This document shows positions 17,653 through 26,667 of a DNA stretch of 64,000 nt, piece by piece. Origin of the DNA: Bacteroidota bacterium (GTDB lineage Bacteria > Bacteroidota > Bacteroidia > Chitinophagales > LD1); the NCBI GenBank assembly GCA_018267365.1, contig JAFDYQ010000002.1:124001-188000 (forward strand). Direction: 5' to 3'. Below the pieces are notes generated by a model that saw nothing but the letters and a program-made list of their open reading frames with translations, was not told the origin of the DNA and searched no databases. Position 1 is the stretch's first letter. Every line of letters starts with the position of its first letter. A program made the translations under genes and the position numbers.

Positions 17653-18540
17653 CTAGCTCAGAAAGTCTATGAGCAGCCTGATCTCACCTATCCTGTCTGT
17701 AAACCAGATGACCAGTACGGCAAAAGGTATCGCTACCAGTATGGCATCCAGCCGATCCAGAAAGCCGCCATGACCCGGCATGATAGACCCGGAGTCCTTG
17801 ATGTTCAGGCTGCGCTTCAGCAGTGACTCTACCAGGTCGCCAAAGGTGGCAAAGACCAATGTCACCGCTCCGATGATCAGCCAGTTGATATTGGTATATG
17901 TATCCAGGGGGAGCTTCATCTGGTACTTGGCACCGAGAAATGCAAATATCTTATCAAAGAAGAAGACAAAGATGAGCCCCAGGATCATACCGCCTGCGAG
18001 GCCTTCTACCGTCTTCTTTGGGGAGATGCGCTCTATGAGTTTGGTCTTGCCAAACAGAGAGCCGCAGATGTAGCACATCGAGTCATAAAACCAGATGAGG
18101 AAAAGGATACTGAGCGCAAAGAGCGGCCCCTTGTCAAAGTAAAGCCAGTTCAGCAGCATGACCGGCAGCACTATATAGATGAAAGGCAGGATACTCCAGC
18201 CGATCTCCTGAAATGGATTCTCCGACTTCGTAAAAAGCTCTCTTACAAAGAAAAAGAATAGCACGGCTGGCAGTAGTATAGCTATATCAGCAAATATGAA
18301 GGGGCGCTTATTAAACAAAACGGAGAATAGCGTGACCACTACGGCCAGTGCCACACTCAGGCCGCGGCCCTTTGTATTGCCATGACGTGCAGGAGCAGAT
18401 ATACTGTAAAACTCATAGACCCCACCGGCTACAGCTATCATCACGATGATGCCATACGTCATCCAGCTATAGAGAGTGCCGGCTATAAATAGCGCAGCTA
18501 CTACCAGACCGGATGCGAGCCTTACCAAAAAAGTGTTCAT
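17653..18540 (-). CDS. cdsA: Phosphatidate cytidylyltransferase
   Basis: 295 residues; makes CDP-diacylglycerol from phosphatidate and CTP in the inner membrane. About eight hydrophobic segments are present, and the C-terminal family signature reads FGDLVESLLKRSLNIKDSGSIMPGHGGFLDRLD with the expected Asp and Lys residues. Starts 16 bp after the CPBP protease stop and is followed by psd, so the three genes probably form a membrane-lipid operon. Confidence 0.95.
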   Translation of the reverse strand: MNTFLVRLASGLVVAALFIAGTLYSWMTYGIIVMIAVAGGVYEFYSISAPARHGNTKGRGLSVALAVVVTLFSVLFNKRPFIFADIAILLPAVLFFFFVRELFTKSENPFQEIGWSILPFIYIVLPVMLLNWLYFDKGPLFALSILFLIWFYDSMCYICGSLFGKTKLIERISPKKTVEGLAGGMILGLIFVFFFDKIFAFLGAKYQMKLPLDTYTNINWLIIGAVTLVFATFGDLVESLLKRSLNIKDSGSIMPGHGGFLDRLDAILVAIPFAVLVIWFTDRIGEIRLLIDFLS

Positions 18541-18556
18541 GTGTATGGTTTAGATT

Positions 18557-19486
18557 TTAAATATAATCAAATCGCGGTGCCGTCAGCTTGCGTCCGCTCC
18601 AGCGGCTGAGCATGACGAGTCCTGCTACCATGATCAGCCCCGCAGGGATAGTGTAGTAAACGGGTAGTGCATCAGTGCTGACGAGGTCTTCTTTTATCAC
18701 GCCGGTCATGTGGTAGTACTTGAAGGCTACGATCATAAAGTTATTGAGAAAATGGGCAGTAATACAGACCCAGAGGCTATCTGTATAGTAGTATAGCAGG
18801 CCCAGCACGATACCCATGCACCAGATGCCGAGCGTATTGTCAAACTCCATGTGGATCACAGCAAAAGTAAAGCCGCTGATCAGGATAGCCCCAATAGGTG
18901 TAATGCCAAAGTCACGCAGGGTATTCTGAAGCGTGCCTCTAAAGAAGGCCTCCTCGGCTATAGCAGGCATGAGGGCCATGGCCAGTGTGAGTGCGAGAAA
19001 ATACTGCGGCGTATTGCCGGCAAAGAAGGCATCCAGCATCTTATTGATAGCCTCTCCTGCTGCACGCATGGACTGCAGTACTGGCGGCAGCGGGATCAGC
19101 TGCATGATCTGTACCAGCAGCTGTATGAATATGCCTGCCGCTATCATGGTCACGATAGCCACCAGCCAATACCGGAGAGGAGGCAGCGAAAGCCGTAGCC
19201 TGTCTGCCATGTCTGCACGAAACAACATCAGGCACATGACAGACGGGATCAGAAAAAGCCCCACGGAAGAAGTAATCACCTGCACATATAGAGTGGCCTG
19301 AGGATATGCCATCTGCGCAGGCTGCGAGGCCATGAAAGCAACAGGATCTGCTACCCCAAATAAGCCCGGCAATGTAACCTTGACCACCCAAAACGCAAGC
19401 GACAGGCTCACCAGCATAGATGCCACGATGGTGGCTGCTACCACCAAAGCGCGCAAGAGCTTATTCTCCGGGAAGGGGTACTTCAT
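18557..19486 (-). CDS. CPBP family intramembrane metalloprotease
   Basis: 309 residues from MKYPFPENK. About eight hydrophobic segments. The Abi/CPBP motifs are intact: AEEAFFRGTLQN (catalytic glutamates), FAVIHMEFDN and ITAHFLNNF (histidines). The family acts on membrane substrates such as prenylated or exported proteins. The ATG at 19486 is preferred over 19495 because a TACATTTG promoter box ends at 19493, which would place the transcription start essentially on this codon. First gene of the CPBP-cdsA-psd group. Confidence 0.88.
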   Translation of the reverse strand: MKYPFPENKLLRALVVAATIVASMLVSLSLAFWVVKVTLPGLFGVADPVAFMASQPAQMAYPQATLYVQVITSSVGLFLIPSVMCLMLFRADMADRLRLSLPPLRYWLVAIVTMIAAGIFIQLLVQIMQLIPLPPVLQSMRAAGEAINKMLDAFFAGNTPQYFLALTLAMALMPAIAEEAFFRGTLQNTLRDFGITPIGAILISGFTFAVIHMEFDNTLGIWCMGIVLGLLYYYTDSLWVCITAHFLNNFMIVAFKYYHMTGVIKEDLVSTDALPVYYTIPAGLIMVAGLVMLSRWSGRKLTAPRFDYI

Positions 19487-19492
19487 GTCGCA

Positions 19493-19525
19493 CAAATGTA
19501 AATATTACCACCACATACCGGCAAA
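19493..19525 (-). promoter_or_regulatory. Promoter giving a near-leaderless CPBP transcript
   Basis: Minus strand: TTTG at 19525-19522, a 21-bp spacer, TACATTTG at 19500-19493, then only 6 bp to the ATG at 19486. Confidence 0.6.
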
Positions 19526-19597
19526 ATTATCAGGTACGTAGGATTTAGTTTCAATGTATGTTGCTTGTTGCAGCATCATTGTCTACTTTCGCTACCG

Positions 19598-19966
19598 GTG
19601 AGGAAACTTGTATCCATAGTGTTGACCCTAGCTATATTGGCTCAAGGTATGGTGAGTCTGGGCCTATGTGCCTACTATGAGATCAATAAAAAAATGATAG
19701 CAGACAAGCTCTGCGTAAACAGGAACAACCCATCCCTCCACTGTAATGGCAAGTGCTACCTCTCCAAGCAGCTCAAAAAAGCAGAGGAGAACGAAAAGCG
19801 CCAATCCCGCTCTATGACAGAAAAAGACGAAGCGGTATCTGCATATGCCCAGGTCACACTTCCGGCTTTCATCCCTTGCTATACAGTAGTAAGTATCGCG
19901 CCTGTCTGTGAGGCCAGGCAGATGACTGCTCCTCATACTGTACTCACTCCGCCACCGTGCGCCTGA
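19598..19966 (+). CDS. Small exported cysteine-containing protein, possibly metal-related
   Basis: About 122 residues from a GTG at 19598 (MRKLVSIVLTLAILAQ). A TTG start at 19565 would add 11 residues ahead of the hydrophobic segment, which is less likely. A signal-like helix is followed by a CVNRNNPSLHCNGKCYLSKQL segment, typical of a small Bacteroidota family (C..NKP.L.CNGKC.L) whose Cys and His residues suggest metal handling. Then come a charged stretch and a His/Cys-containing C-terminus. Heads the cluster with the beta-barrel, MbnP-like and cytochrome-like genes. Confidence 0.7.
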   Translation: MRKLVSIVLTLAILAQGMVSLGLCAYYEINKKMIADKLCVNRNNPSLHCNGKCYLSKQLKKAEENEKRQSRSMTEKDEAVSAYAQVTLPAFIPCYTVVSIAPVCEARQMTAPHTVLTPPPCA

Positions 19967-20038
19967 CCTGACAGACCTATGCCAGATCCTCATCATCTGT
20001 GAGGGTCGCATTGTTTTTTCAGGTTAAAGCATTTATCA

Positions 20039-20947
20039 ATGAAATATAAGATGATGCTGTGCCTCTGCCTCTCGTGGCTGGGCATAGCAGAGAGCAAAGC
20101 ACAATCGTGCTGTGCTACGGGGTCAGGCTGCAACTATAGTGTGCTGCCCGATCTGGACCAGCACATGACAGGCCTGCGCTGGACATACAGCCAGTATGAG
20201 AACCATAATTTCAGCCTCGTGCCCGAGCAGAATGGTATCAAAAACCATGAAATGGTCAATACGCTGGAGGCCTATGGCAGATTCAATTTGCCGAAGAGGT
20301 TTCAGCTATCTGTCTTTGTACCTGTCACGTTTATCCATCAGTACTCTACTCTCTCAGATACGCATGACCGTGGCCTGGGTGACATGAGCCTGCTGGCTCA
20401 GTATCAGATACTTGATCCAAAGAAGTTTGGAGTAGGGCGCGTCAGGCACCAGCTCAGGGCTGGAGTAGGCGTCAAGCTCCCTACAGGCAAGTACAAAACC
20501 GGCAAGAATGATCTCTATAATACCAGCGTACAGCTCGGATCGGGTAGCACAGATGTGCTGCTGAGTGCGATCTACAGCCTGACGTACCGTAAGCTGATAA
20601 TGAATGCAAGGGCTTCGTACAAAATCAACACAGTGAATAGATACGGCTTTCGCTTTGGCGATAAAGCTGAGACCGGTGTTCGATTCTCATACGTCATCAA
20701 GGCTGGCAAGATCACCTTCATGCCTATGGTCGGCACAGCCTACATTTACACGCAGAACAACTATAACCACCACCAACCGGTATACGAATCATACGCACAC
20801 CTGCTCACAGCTACCTGTGGTATGGAGACCTACATCAGGCACTTTGCTTTTAGCATTGGAGTCACACCTGTACTTTATAATCATGTATTTACCATGGCCT
20901 ATAGGCAGCTTGTGTCTGCTGAGGTAGGTGCCTTTTATACATTCTGA
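20039..20947 (+). CDS. Outer-membrane beta-barrel protein of the metal-handling cluster
   Basis: 302 residues, signal peptide ending AESKAQ, then a cysteine-rich start of the mature protein (SCCATGSGC). The rest alternates polar and hydrophobic residues as in an outer-membrane barrel, with GLGDMSLLAQYQ, GVGVKLPTGKYKTG and a terminal aromatic residue (GAFYTF). The LPTGKY and GDM segments resemble transporter-like barrels of the phenol-degradation MetA family. Likely a channel or receptor for a metal or small molecule, judging from the neighbouring MbnP-like lipoprotein. Confidence 0.65.
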   Translation: MKYKMMLCLCLSWLGIAESKAQSCCATGSGCNYSVLPDLDQHMTGLRWTYSQYENHNFSLVPEQNGIKNHEMVNTLEAYGRFNLPKRFQLSVFVPVTFIHQYSTLSDTHDRGLGDMSLLAQYQILDPKKFGVGRVRHQLRAGVGVKLPTGKYKTGKNDLYNTSVQLGSGSTDVLLSAIYSLTYRKLIMNARASYKINTVNRYGFRFGDKAETGVRFSYVIKAGKITFMPMVGTAYIYTQNNYNHHQPVYESYAHLLTATCGMETYIRHFAFSIGVTPVLYNHVFTMAYRQLVSAEVGAFYTF

Positions 20948-20969
20948 AACCACTAACTCAAAAAATAAA

Positions 20970-21374
20970 ATGAAACACACATTGCTCTATCTCTTTCTCA
21001 TTATAGTCGTTATTCTGGCATCTTGCAAGAAAAAAGCTACGATCAGCGACTATCCATCTCTGATCATCACCTCTCCTACCAGTGGACAAAGCTTTGCAGG
21101 CGGTACGGTACTGCATATCACTGGTACTGCCACAGCCTCTGGTACCGACGATGCACACCTGCTGCATGAACTTTATGTTACTGTAAAGAATGCATCGGAT
21201 TCCACGCTGTGGCTGGCAGACCTTTCGGTACACGACGATGAGACCTATGCCATAGATACATCCTTCACACTGCCCACACCGTCTGCCAAAGACAGCCTGA
21301 TACTGGAAGCCGAGGTAGTAAACCACCTGCTAAACAACGCTACTCAGAAAGTAGGCTTCAACGTAAATCCGTAA
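20970..21374 (+). CDS. DUF4625-like lipoprotein
   Basis: 134 residues from MKHTLLYLFL, with lipobox LASCKKK. The mature domain has an Ig-like pattern (SLIITSPTSGQSFAGG, HLLHELYVTVKN, DDETYAIDTSFTLP) that fits DUF4625, a family common in Bacteroidota lipoproteins. Lies 22 bp after the barrel gene and 25 bp before the MbnP-like gene, so probably co-transcribed and located at the outer membrane. Confidence 0.65.
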   Translation: MKHTLLYLFLIIVVILASCKKKATISDYPSLIITSPTSGQSFAGGTVLHITGTATASGTDDAHLLHELYVTVKNASDSTLWLADLSVHDDETYAIDTSFTLPTPSAKDSLILEAEVVNHLLNNATQKVGFNVNP

Positions 21375-21399
21375 ATTTTATAACATAAAAAACAAAGCA

Positions 21400-22155
21400 A
21401 TGAAATCAACTATTAAAGTTTCGTTCCTGGTGCTTGTGGCAGTTGTCCTCTTTACTGGCTGCAAAAAGAAAACTGATACGCCGACAGCCATGCTGATGCT
21501 GCATATCCATACTAATATAGATACCGACGAAGTGGATCAGGGTAGCGTCTATACCAATGCTGCGGGACAAAGTATCTCGCTGAACCGTGCCGAATATTAC
21601 ATCTCCGGTATCAAACTGACCAAGACCGATGGGTCTACAGTAGACGTGAGTGGCACCACGCTGGTACAGCTAGGTATAGAGGAATACTCCGTAGGCAATG
21701 TACCCACCGGCAGCTACAAGAGTATCTCATTCAATGTGGGCGTACAGTCTGCTGACAATCACAAAGACCCCTCTACACAAACCGGAGCCCTCGCCGTACA
21801 AAATCCTGTCATGAATTACAGCACCACAGCCAATGGGTATATTTTCCTGGCTGTAGCCGGCCTGGTGGATAGCAACGCCTCTGGCACGCCAAATAAAGCT
21901 TTCAGCTATCAGATAGGTACAGATGCGCTACTGAAGAATGTGACCCTGGGCGACCACTCTGCAGCACCATACAATGCCCCATACGTGGCTACTGCCAATG
22001 GCAGCATCACTATTCATATCATAGGCGACTATGGCAAACTGTTTGGTAATACCGACATGATACAAAACAGCCAGACGAACAGCACAGATGTAAATGCTGC
22101 ACTTGGCTCTACCCTCGCCGGCAATATCCCGTCTATGTTTGACTACGAGGAGTAA
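21400..22155 (+). CDS. MbnP-like lipoprotein lacking tryptophan
   Basis: 251 residues, lipobox FTGCKKK. Family features: LMLHIHTNID, LNRAEYYISGIKL, the FNVGVQ segment, ADNHKDPS, NGYIFLAVAGLVD and a HIIGDYGKLF end. In MbnP proteins a conserved tryptophan is oxidised by the di-heme partner MbnH to help bind Cu(I). Here the segment that normally reads roughly NPMYW-W-GY is NPVMNYSTTANGY, and the whole protein contains no Trp. Function is therefore probably altered, but copper or metal binding through His and Met remains possible. Overlaps the next gene by 1 bp (TAATG). Confidence 0.75.
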   Translation: MKSTIKVSFLVLVAVVLFTGCKKKTDTPTAMLMLHIHTNIDTDEVDQGSVYTNAAGQSISLNRAEYYISGIKLTKTDGSTVDVSGTTLVQLGIEEYSVGNVPTGSYKSISFNVGVQSADNHKDPSTQTGALAVQNPVMNYSTTANGYIFLAVAGLVDSNASGTPNKAFSYQIGTDALLKNVTLGDHSAAPYNAPYVATANGSITIHIIGDYGKLFGNTDMIQNSQTNSTDVNAALGSTLAGNIPSMFDYEE

Positions 22156-22535
22156 TGAAGTCTGTCCGCTACATATTGCCCCTGCTGATCCTGCCATTGG
22201 TCCTGAGTGAGTGTGTGAAGCCGAAGGCTATCACCTGCAATGCTACTGTTTCCTTCCGTCAGGATATCATACCGATATTTCAAATGCACTGTGCCATATC
22301 AGGCTGTCATACCGGGCCTCATCCTACCGGATATCTGGCACTAGACTCAGCAGTGGCCTATAGGGAGCTACAGAGCGGCGGTTATGTCCACGCCGGTCAG
22401 TCGGCCTATAGCATACTGTACAATCAGGTGACCGGAGCAGGTGGCGTACCCATCATGCCACCGACGGGCAAACTACCCACCTCTCTGACGGATAAGATAT
22501 ACTGCTGGATAGAGCAAGGTGCTATAGATAATTGA
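22155..22535 (+). CDS. Small c-type cytochrome-like lipoprotein
   Basis: 126 residues, signal peptide with LSECVKP as a possible lipobox. Contains CAISGCH (C-x4-C-H, an atypical haem-attachment spacing seen in Bacteroidota proteins of this type), and later MPPTGKLP with a candidate Met ligand and a KIYCWIEQGAIDN end. It takes the place where a di-heme MbnH peroxidase would be expected next to an MbnP gene, but it is far too small to be one. A 1-bp overlap suggests translational coupling. Haem binding is inferred. Confidence 0.65.
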   Translation: MKSVRYILPLLILPLVLSECVKPKAITCNATVSFRQDIIPIFQMHCAISGCHTGPHPTGYLALDSAVAYRELQSGGYVHAGQSAYSILYNQVTGAGGVPIMPPTGKLPTSLTDKIYCWIEQGAIDN

Positions 22536-22559
22536 ACTCTTTCACGATTCAAAACCAAA

Positions 22560-22588
22560 GCAGTGGCTGGCCTCGCGCCGGCCACTGC
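22560..22588 (+). terminator. Strong hairpin ending the metal-handling cluster
   Basis: GCAGTGGC (22560-22567) pairs with GCCACTGC (22581-22588), with further inner pairing. The T-run is weak (GGTTT), so termination may be partial. Confidence 0.55.
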
Positions 22589-22616
22589 CGGTTTAGGGAG
22601 ATAGGGGCATTTTGAG

Positions 22617-22624
22617 TATCTTTG
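22617..22624 (+). promoter_or_regulatory. -7 box of dusB
   Basis: TATCTTTG matches TAnnTTTG and lies 10 bp before the ATG at 22634. The leader would be only a few nucleotides long. A weak TTTA lies about 21 bp upstream. Confidence 0.5.
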
Positions 22625-22633
22625 CACGCTCCG

Positions 22634-23671
22634 ATGGCCAAAATAGCACATATAGACCTGGGCAAAGATCCGCTGCTGCTCGCTCCTATGGAGGATGTGA
22701 GTGATCCGCCATTTCGCCGGCTGTGCCGCAAGCATGGCGCAGATATGCTGTATACGGAGTTCATCTCGTCAGATGGCCTCATCCGCGACGCAGATAAGAG
22801 TGTGAAGAAGCTGGACATTTATGACGATGAGCGCCCTGTAGGTATTCAGATATTTGGTGGTGAGGAGGAGGCTATGTCACTCAGCGCAAAGATCGTAGAG
22901 AGAGCTAACCCTGAGCTGCTGGATATCAACTACGGATGCCCGGTGAAGAATGTGGTCTGCAAGAATGCCGGCTCCGGCATCCTGCGCGACATAGATAAGA
23001 TGGTGCGCCTCACTGAGGTGATAGTCAAGTCTACCAACCTACCGGTGACAGTGAAAACACGCCTGGGCTGGGATGCCAACTCCATACGAGTGGTAGAAGT
23101 AGCTGAGCGCCTGCAAGACGTGGGTATCAAGGCCATCTCCATACACTGCCGCACCAAGCATCAGATGTATACCGGCAAGGCAGACTGGACCTGGATAGAA
23201 AAGGTGAAGAATAACCCGCGCCTGCATATACCAGTCTTCGGCAATGGAGATGTGGCCACTGGCGAGGATGCGCGAAAAATGATCAATACCTATGGTGCTG
23301 ACGGCGTGATGATAGGCCGTGCTTCTATCGGCTACCCGTGGGTATTTCGCGAGATCAGGCACTACCTGAATACGGGTGAACAGATGGCCATACCTACACT
23401 ATCAGAGCGGCTCGATGCTTGCAGAGAGCACGTGCAGCACTCCATAGAGTGGAAGGGCAATAACCTCGGCCTGCTGGAGATGCGCCGTCACTATGGCCCT
23501 TACTTCCGCGGTTTGGAGAATATCAAGACCTTCCGCTCGCGCCTGGTACAGACCATGAGCGCACAGGAGGTCTATGATATACTGGGCGAGATCGAGATCC
23601 ACTACTCTGGTCTGGAAAATATATGGGCCAAACCGAATACACCTGTGGAATACGCAGGGTTTGATGCCTGA
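22634..23671 (+). CDS. dusB: tRNA-dihydrouridine synthase (DusB type)
   Basis: 345 residues from MAKIAHIDLG; an in-frame TTG at 22622 adds only four residues and falls on the promoter box. FMN-dependent reduction of uridines in tRNA. Motifs: LLAPMEDVSDPPFRRLC (TIM-barrel start), DINYGCPVKNVVCKNAGSG with the catalytic Cys in VCKNAGS, VTVKTRLGWD, and GADGVMIGRASIG for phosphate binding. Normal length. Starts a plus-strand run with the following glycosyltransferase 41 bp downstream. Confidence 0.94.
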   Translation: MAKIAHIDLGKDPLLLAPMEDVSDPPFRRLCRKHGADMLYTEFISSDGLIRDADKSVKKLDIYDDERPVGIQIFGGEEEAMSLSAKIVERANPELLDINYGCPVKNVVCKNAGSGILRDIDKMVRLTEVIVKSTNLPVTVKTRLGWDANSIRVVEVAERLQDVGIKAISIHCRTKHQMYTGKADWTWIEKVKNNPRLHIPVFGNGDVATGEDARKMINTYGADGVMIGRASIGYPWVFREIRHYLNTGEQMAIPTLSERLDACREHVQHSIEWKGNNLGLLEMRRHYGPYFRGLENIKTFRSRLVQTMSAQEVYDILGEIEIHYSGLENIWAKPNTPVEYAGFDA

Positions 23672-23712
23672 TAGCTTGCGCTTTTATCCTTATCATTGTG
23701 CCACACTGACCC

Positions 23713-24846
23713 ATGCAGCCCTATACCCTCCACATACCTAGCTGGTATCCCAGTGACATGCACCAACTGAATGGCATCTTTGTGCGCAAGCACGCAGAGG
23801 CTGTATCCTCTTTCCGCAAGGTAGTAGTAATGTATGTGACGGGTAGCGACAGGGCCTACAGCAGCGAAACGCAAGTGAGTGACGATATGGTCGAGTTTAC
23901 ACTCTACTATAAGGAAAGCACCTCACGCGCGCTAAACCAGATCAAGTACATCCGCGCCCAGATGGACGCCTTCCATTATGTATTGAGCAGGTTTGGCTAT
24001 CCGGAGCTGATACACCTGCATGTTATCTTTCCGGCAGGTATGTTTGTCTGGCTCTTACTGTTATTCCGCCGCATACCGCTGCTCATCACGGAGCACTGGA
24101 CCGGCTATATGGATGAGGACGGGCGCTATCAAAAGCTGCCTGCTATAGCCCGCTATATATCTGAGTCTCTGCTGCGCCGTGCGCGCAAAATATCAGTGGT
24201 GTCGGCGTTCTTTAAAAAGGTGATAATCGGCAAAGGCCTGGTAGCGCCCGACAAGCTGGTGACGGTATACAATACCCTGAACAAGCCGGAGACCACCTAT
24301 CATTATACTGATGACAAGCGACTAAAGGCGCTATATGTAGGCAATATACTGGAGCTTCAAAAGAACATTTCGGCTCTGATAGGTGCGGCTGATATCGTAG
24401 CTCATACTTATCCGGCCTTTCAGCTCACACTGGTGGGAGGAGGTAGTGACCTGGAGCATTTCACAGAGCTATGCCGTGACAATGGGCTATTGGACAAGAC
24501 AGTTTTCTTCCGTGGCTTTGTGCCCAATGATGCGCTGGTGCCGGTCTATGAGGAGCATGGTTTCTTTGTGCTATCCAGCCGCTTTGAGACATTCAATATA
24601 GCCGCAGCAGAGGCTATGATGTCCGGGCTACCTGTAGTATCTACCCGCTGCGGGGGGCCATCAGAGTTTGTAAATGAAAAGACAGGCATCTGGATAGATG
24701 GCGACTCTGCAGAGGCCGTAGCTGCTGGCATACTGGAGATGATACGCCGCCGCGATGAATTTGACAGTCAGCAGATAGCGGCTGAGACACAGGCCAGATT
24801 TAGCGACGCTACTATCCTGACCCAGCTCAGAACGCTGTATGCCTGA
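23713..24846 (+). CDS. Glycosyltransferase, GT4-like (GT-B fold)
   Basis: 377 residues. The N-terminal domain has HIPSWYPSDMHQLNGIFVRKHAEAV and a LLITEHWTGYM segment. The C-terminal Rossmann domain has YVGNILELQKNI, LTLVGGGSD, VFFRGFVPNDALVPVY and the nucleotide-sugar-binding SRFETFNIAAAEAMMSGLPVVST with its conserved EAM-G glutamate region. Acceptor and donor are unknown. Neighbours (two FkbM-like methyltransferases and a flippase) point to a surface polysaccharide or glycoprotein glycan. Confidence 0.9.
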   Translation: MQPYTLHIPSWYPSDMHQLNGIFVRKHAEAVSSFRKVVVMYVTGSDRAYSSETQVSDDMVEFTLYYKESTSRALNQIKYIRAQMDAFHYVLSRFGYPELIHLHVIFPAGMFVWLLLLFRRIPLLITEHWTGYMDEDGRYQKLPAIARYISESLLRRARKISVVSAFFKKVIIGKGLVAPDKLVTVYNTLNKPETTYHYTDDKRLKALYVGNILELQKNISALIGAADIVAHTYPAFQLTLVGGGSDLEHFTELCRDNGLLDKTVFFRGFVPNDALVPVYEEHGFFVLSSRFETFNIAAAEAMMSGLPVVSTRCGGPSEFVNEKTGIWIDGDSAEAVAAGILEMIRRRDEFDSQQIAAETQARFSDATILTQLRTLYA

Positions 24847-24903
24847 TGATAAGCTACAATACCTTAGTTTTTATAAATTTGAACCTCCTGTAATCTCCAA
24901 AGA

Positions 24904-25773
24904 ATGATCGATACCATAGCGAATAGCCTCTCCTACATCACCCGCAGCCTGGCCTTTGTGCCAGGTATGTACTTTGTGACCAAACCGCTACACCAGATAT
25001 TTACCCGTCACTATGCACAGGATCAAGAACATGCATGGCGCGTGATCTCTCTGAATGGCTACCGTATGAAGGTAAATATGGCACATCGTATGGCATCACT
25101 GATCTACTGGCGCGGTGCACATGAGTGGGCTCCGATGTTTCTGATGCAAAAGGAGCTAAAAAAGGGAATGACCTATTATGATATCGGGGCCAATATCGGA
25201 GAGTTCACCCTTTTCGCTGCTAACCTATTGGGCGATAACGGCAAGGTCTGCTCCTTTGAGCCAATGAATGATACCTATCAAGTTTTGCTAGAAAATATTG
25301 CCCTCAATAAGTTTGAAAAGCGCGTAGCCGCCTTCCCTATTGCTCTATCGGATCATAATGGAGAAGCAGAGCTTTTCGCGGCTACAGAGTACACAGACCT
25401 GGGATCTACCGAGGATGGATTTCATACTATATACGCAAGGGATGACCGGAGTGTATTGCTTTACAAGATAAAGCTGGAGACTATGGATGGCAAACAGGGT
25501 GAAATACCCCCACCAGACTTTGTAAAAATAGATGTGGAGGGCGCAGAACTCAGCGTACTGAAAGGCGCACAGGAGACCTTGAAGAAACATCATCCTAAAA
25601 TCCTGATGGAGTTCAGCTCTGTGAATGCTACTGCTGCAGGATATAAGCAAAGTGACCTGCTGGATATACTGCGTCCTATGGGGTATAAATTTTATACCAT
25701 AGAAAACCGAGGCAAACTGCTACCGCTGGATGAGAGTACCCTCCCCGAGTTTGCTAATCTCTATTGTATCTAA
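24904..25773 (+). CDS. FkbM family methyltransferase
   Basis: 289 residues. The SAM-binding motif is YYDIGANIGEFTLFAANLL, then VCSFEPMNDTYQVLLENIALN, PDFVKIDVEGAELSVLKGA and LMEFS, all typical of FkbM enzymes, which O-methylate sugars or other hydroxyls. A TAAATTTG box at 24874-24881 may be its own promoter. It sits between a glycosyltransferase and a second methyltransferase on the other strand. Confidence 0.9.
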   Translation: MIDTIANSLSYITRSLAFVPGMYFVTKPLHQIFTRHYAQDQEHAWRVISLNGYRMKVNMAHRMASLIYWRGAHEWAPMFLMQKELKKGMTYYDIGANIGEFTLFAANLLGDNGKVCSFEPMNDTYQVLLENIALNKFEKRVAAFPIALSDHNGEAELFAATEYTDLGSTEDGFHTIYARDDRSVLLYKIKLETMDGKQGEIPPPDFVKIDVEGAELSVLKGAQETLKKHHPKILMEFSSVNATAAGYKQSDLLDILRPMGYKFYTIENRGKLLPLDESTLPEFANLYCI

Positions 25774-25779
25774 AAAATA

Positions 25780-26556
25780 CTATCCTTTTGGCCGGATGAC
25801 AGCCCAATCCATGGTTGTATTGCGGTCTGATACAAACTTGTTGTCCTTATACTCTACGGGAAGGTCTGCCAACAGCGGATAATCCTTTTGAGACTTGAGC
25901 CTGCTGGATACGTATGTCACAATATGCGTATCACGGAATGCGCGCTCCACGCGCTGCTTGATATCTGGTACGACATGATCGTGCAGCTCTATGATCACAT
26001 CTGCATTTTTCAAGGCGCGCGCAGTTTCCTCATCAAAGATCTCCTTTTCATATCCCTCGCAGTCACAAAGTACAAGCGTACGACCGGTATATTTAAAATT
26101 GATCAGAGTGGCCTTCTCACCTTTTGTGCCATATACCATGCGCTCACTGACACCGTTGGCGCTGGCCATAGCTTTGCAGCGGCTGAGCGCCACCGGATCT
26201 ATGTCAAAAGCATGCACACGTGCCTCCGGATGCATCATAGCCAGCCCTACTGCGTAGTAGCCCTCGGCACAGCCTATGTCTATAATATCCGCATACTTAA
26301 TGGTACGGCTCTCGAGCAGAAACGGATTGAGCTCATCCTCATAGCTACCCAGCATTTTAGTGAAAAGCGGGCTACCGGAAGACTCGTAAGCAGGATACTT
26401 CATACCCTGAAAAATACCTCCACGCACCACCCGCTGTGGTGAAAAAAGTTCTGTCAACTCTGCATCCTGCAGCTTTTGGTATTCATAATAAACCTTCCTG
26501 CCTATATTGCGGATGAATCCTATATCCAAAAGTCTTTGTGCGAGGGGCTTGCTCAT
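25780..26556 (-). CDS. SAM-dependent methyltransferase, FkbM-like
   Basis: 258 residues from MSKPLAQRLLD. I prefer this ATG to one at 26631 because a TACCTTTG promoter box lies at 26578-26585. Motif I reads IIDIGCAEGYYAVGLAMMHP; then VHAFDIDPVALSRCKAMA, TLVLCDCEGYEKEIFD and DVIIELHDH. It resembles methyltransferases acting on glycans. Convergent with the FkbM gene (6-bp gap) and divergent from the flippase gene. Confidence 0.82.
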   Translation of the reverse strand: MSKPLAQRLLDIGFIRNIGRKVYYEYQKLQDAELTELFSPQRVVRGGIFQGMKYPAYESSGSPLFTKMLGSYEDELNPFLLESRTIKYADIIDIGCAEGYYAVGLAMMHPEARVHAFDIDPVALSRCKAMASANGVSERMVYGTKGEKATLINFKYTGRTLVLCDCEGYEKEIFDEETARALKNADVIIELHDHVVPDIKQRVERAFRDTHIVTYVSSRLKSQKDYPLLADLPVEYKDNKFVSDRNTTMDWAVIRPKG

Positions 26557-26667
26557 TATTCTATGATGATTGAGGCGCAAAGGTAAGATATATAGCCAAA
26601 TATTGAGAAACCAGTACAGTACGAAGGCCAACAGTCAGCAAACTGGACTTATCTTTTTATTATTGTA

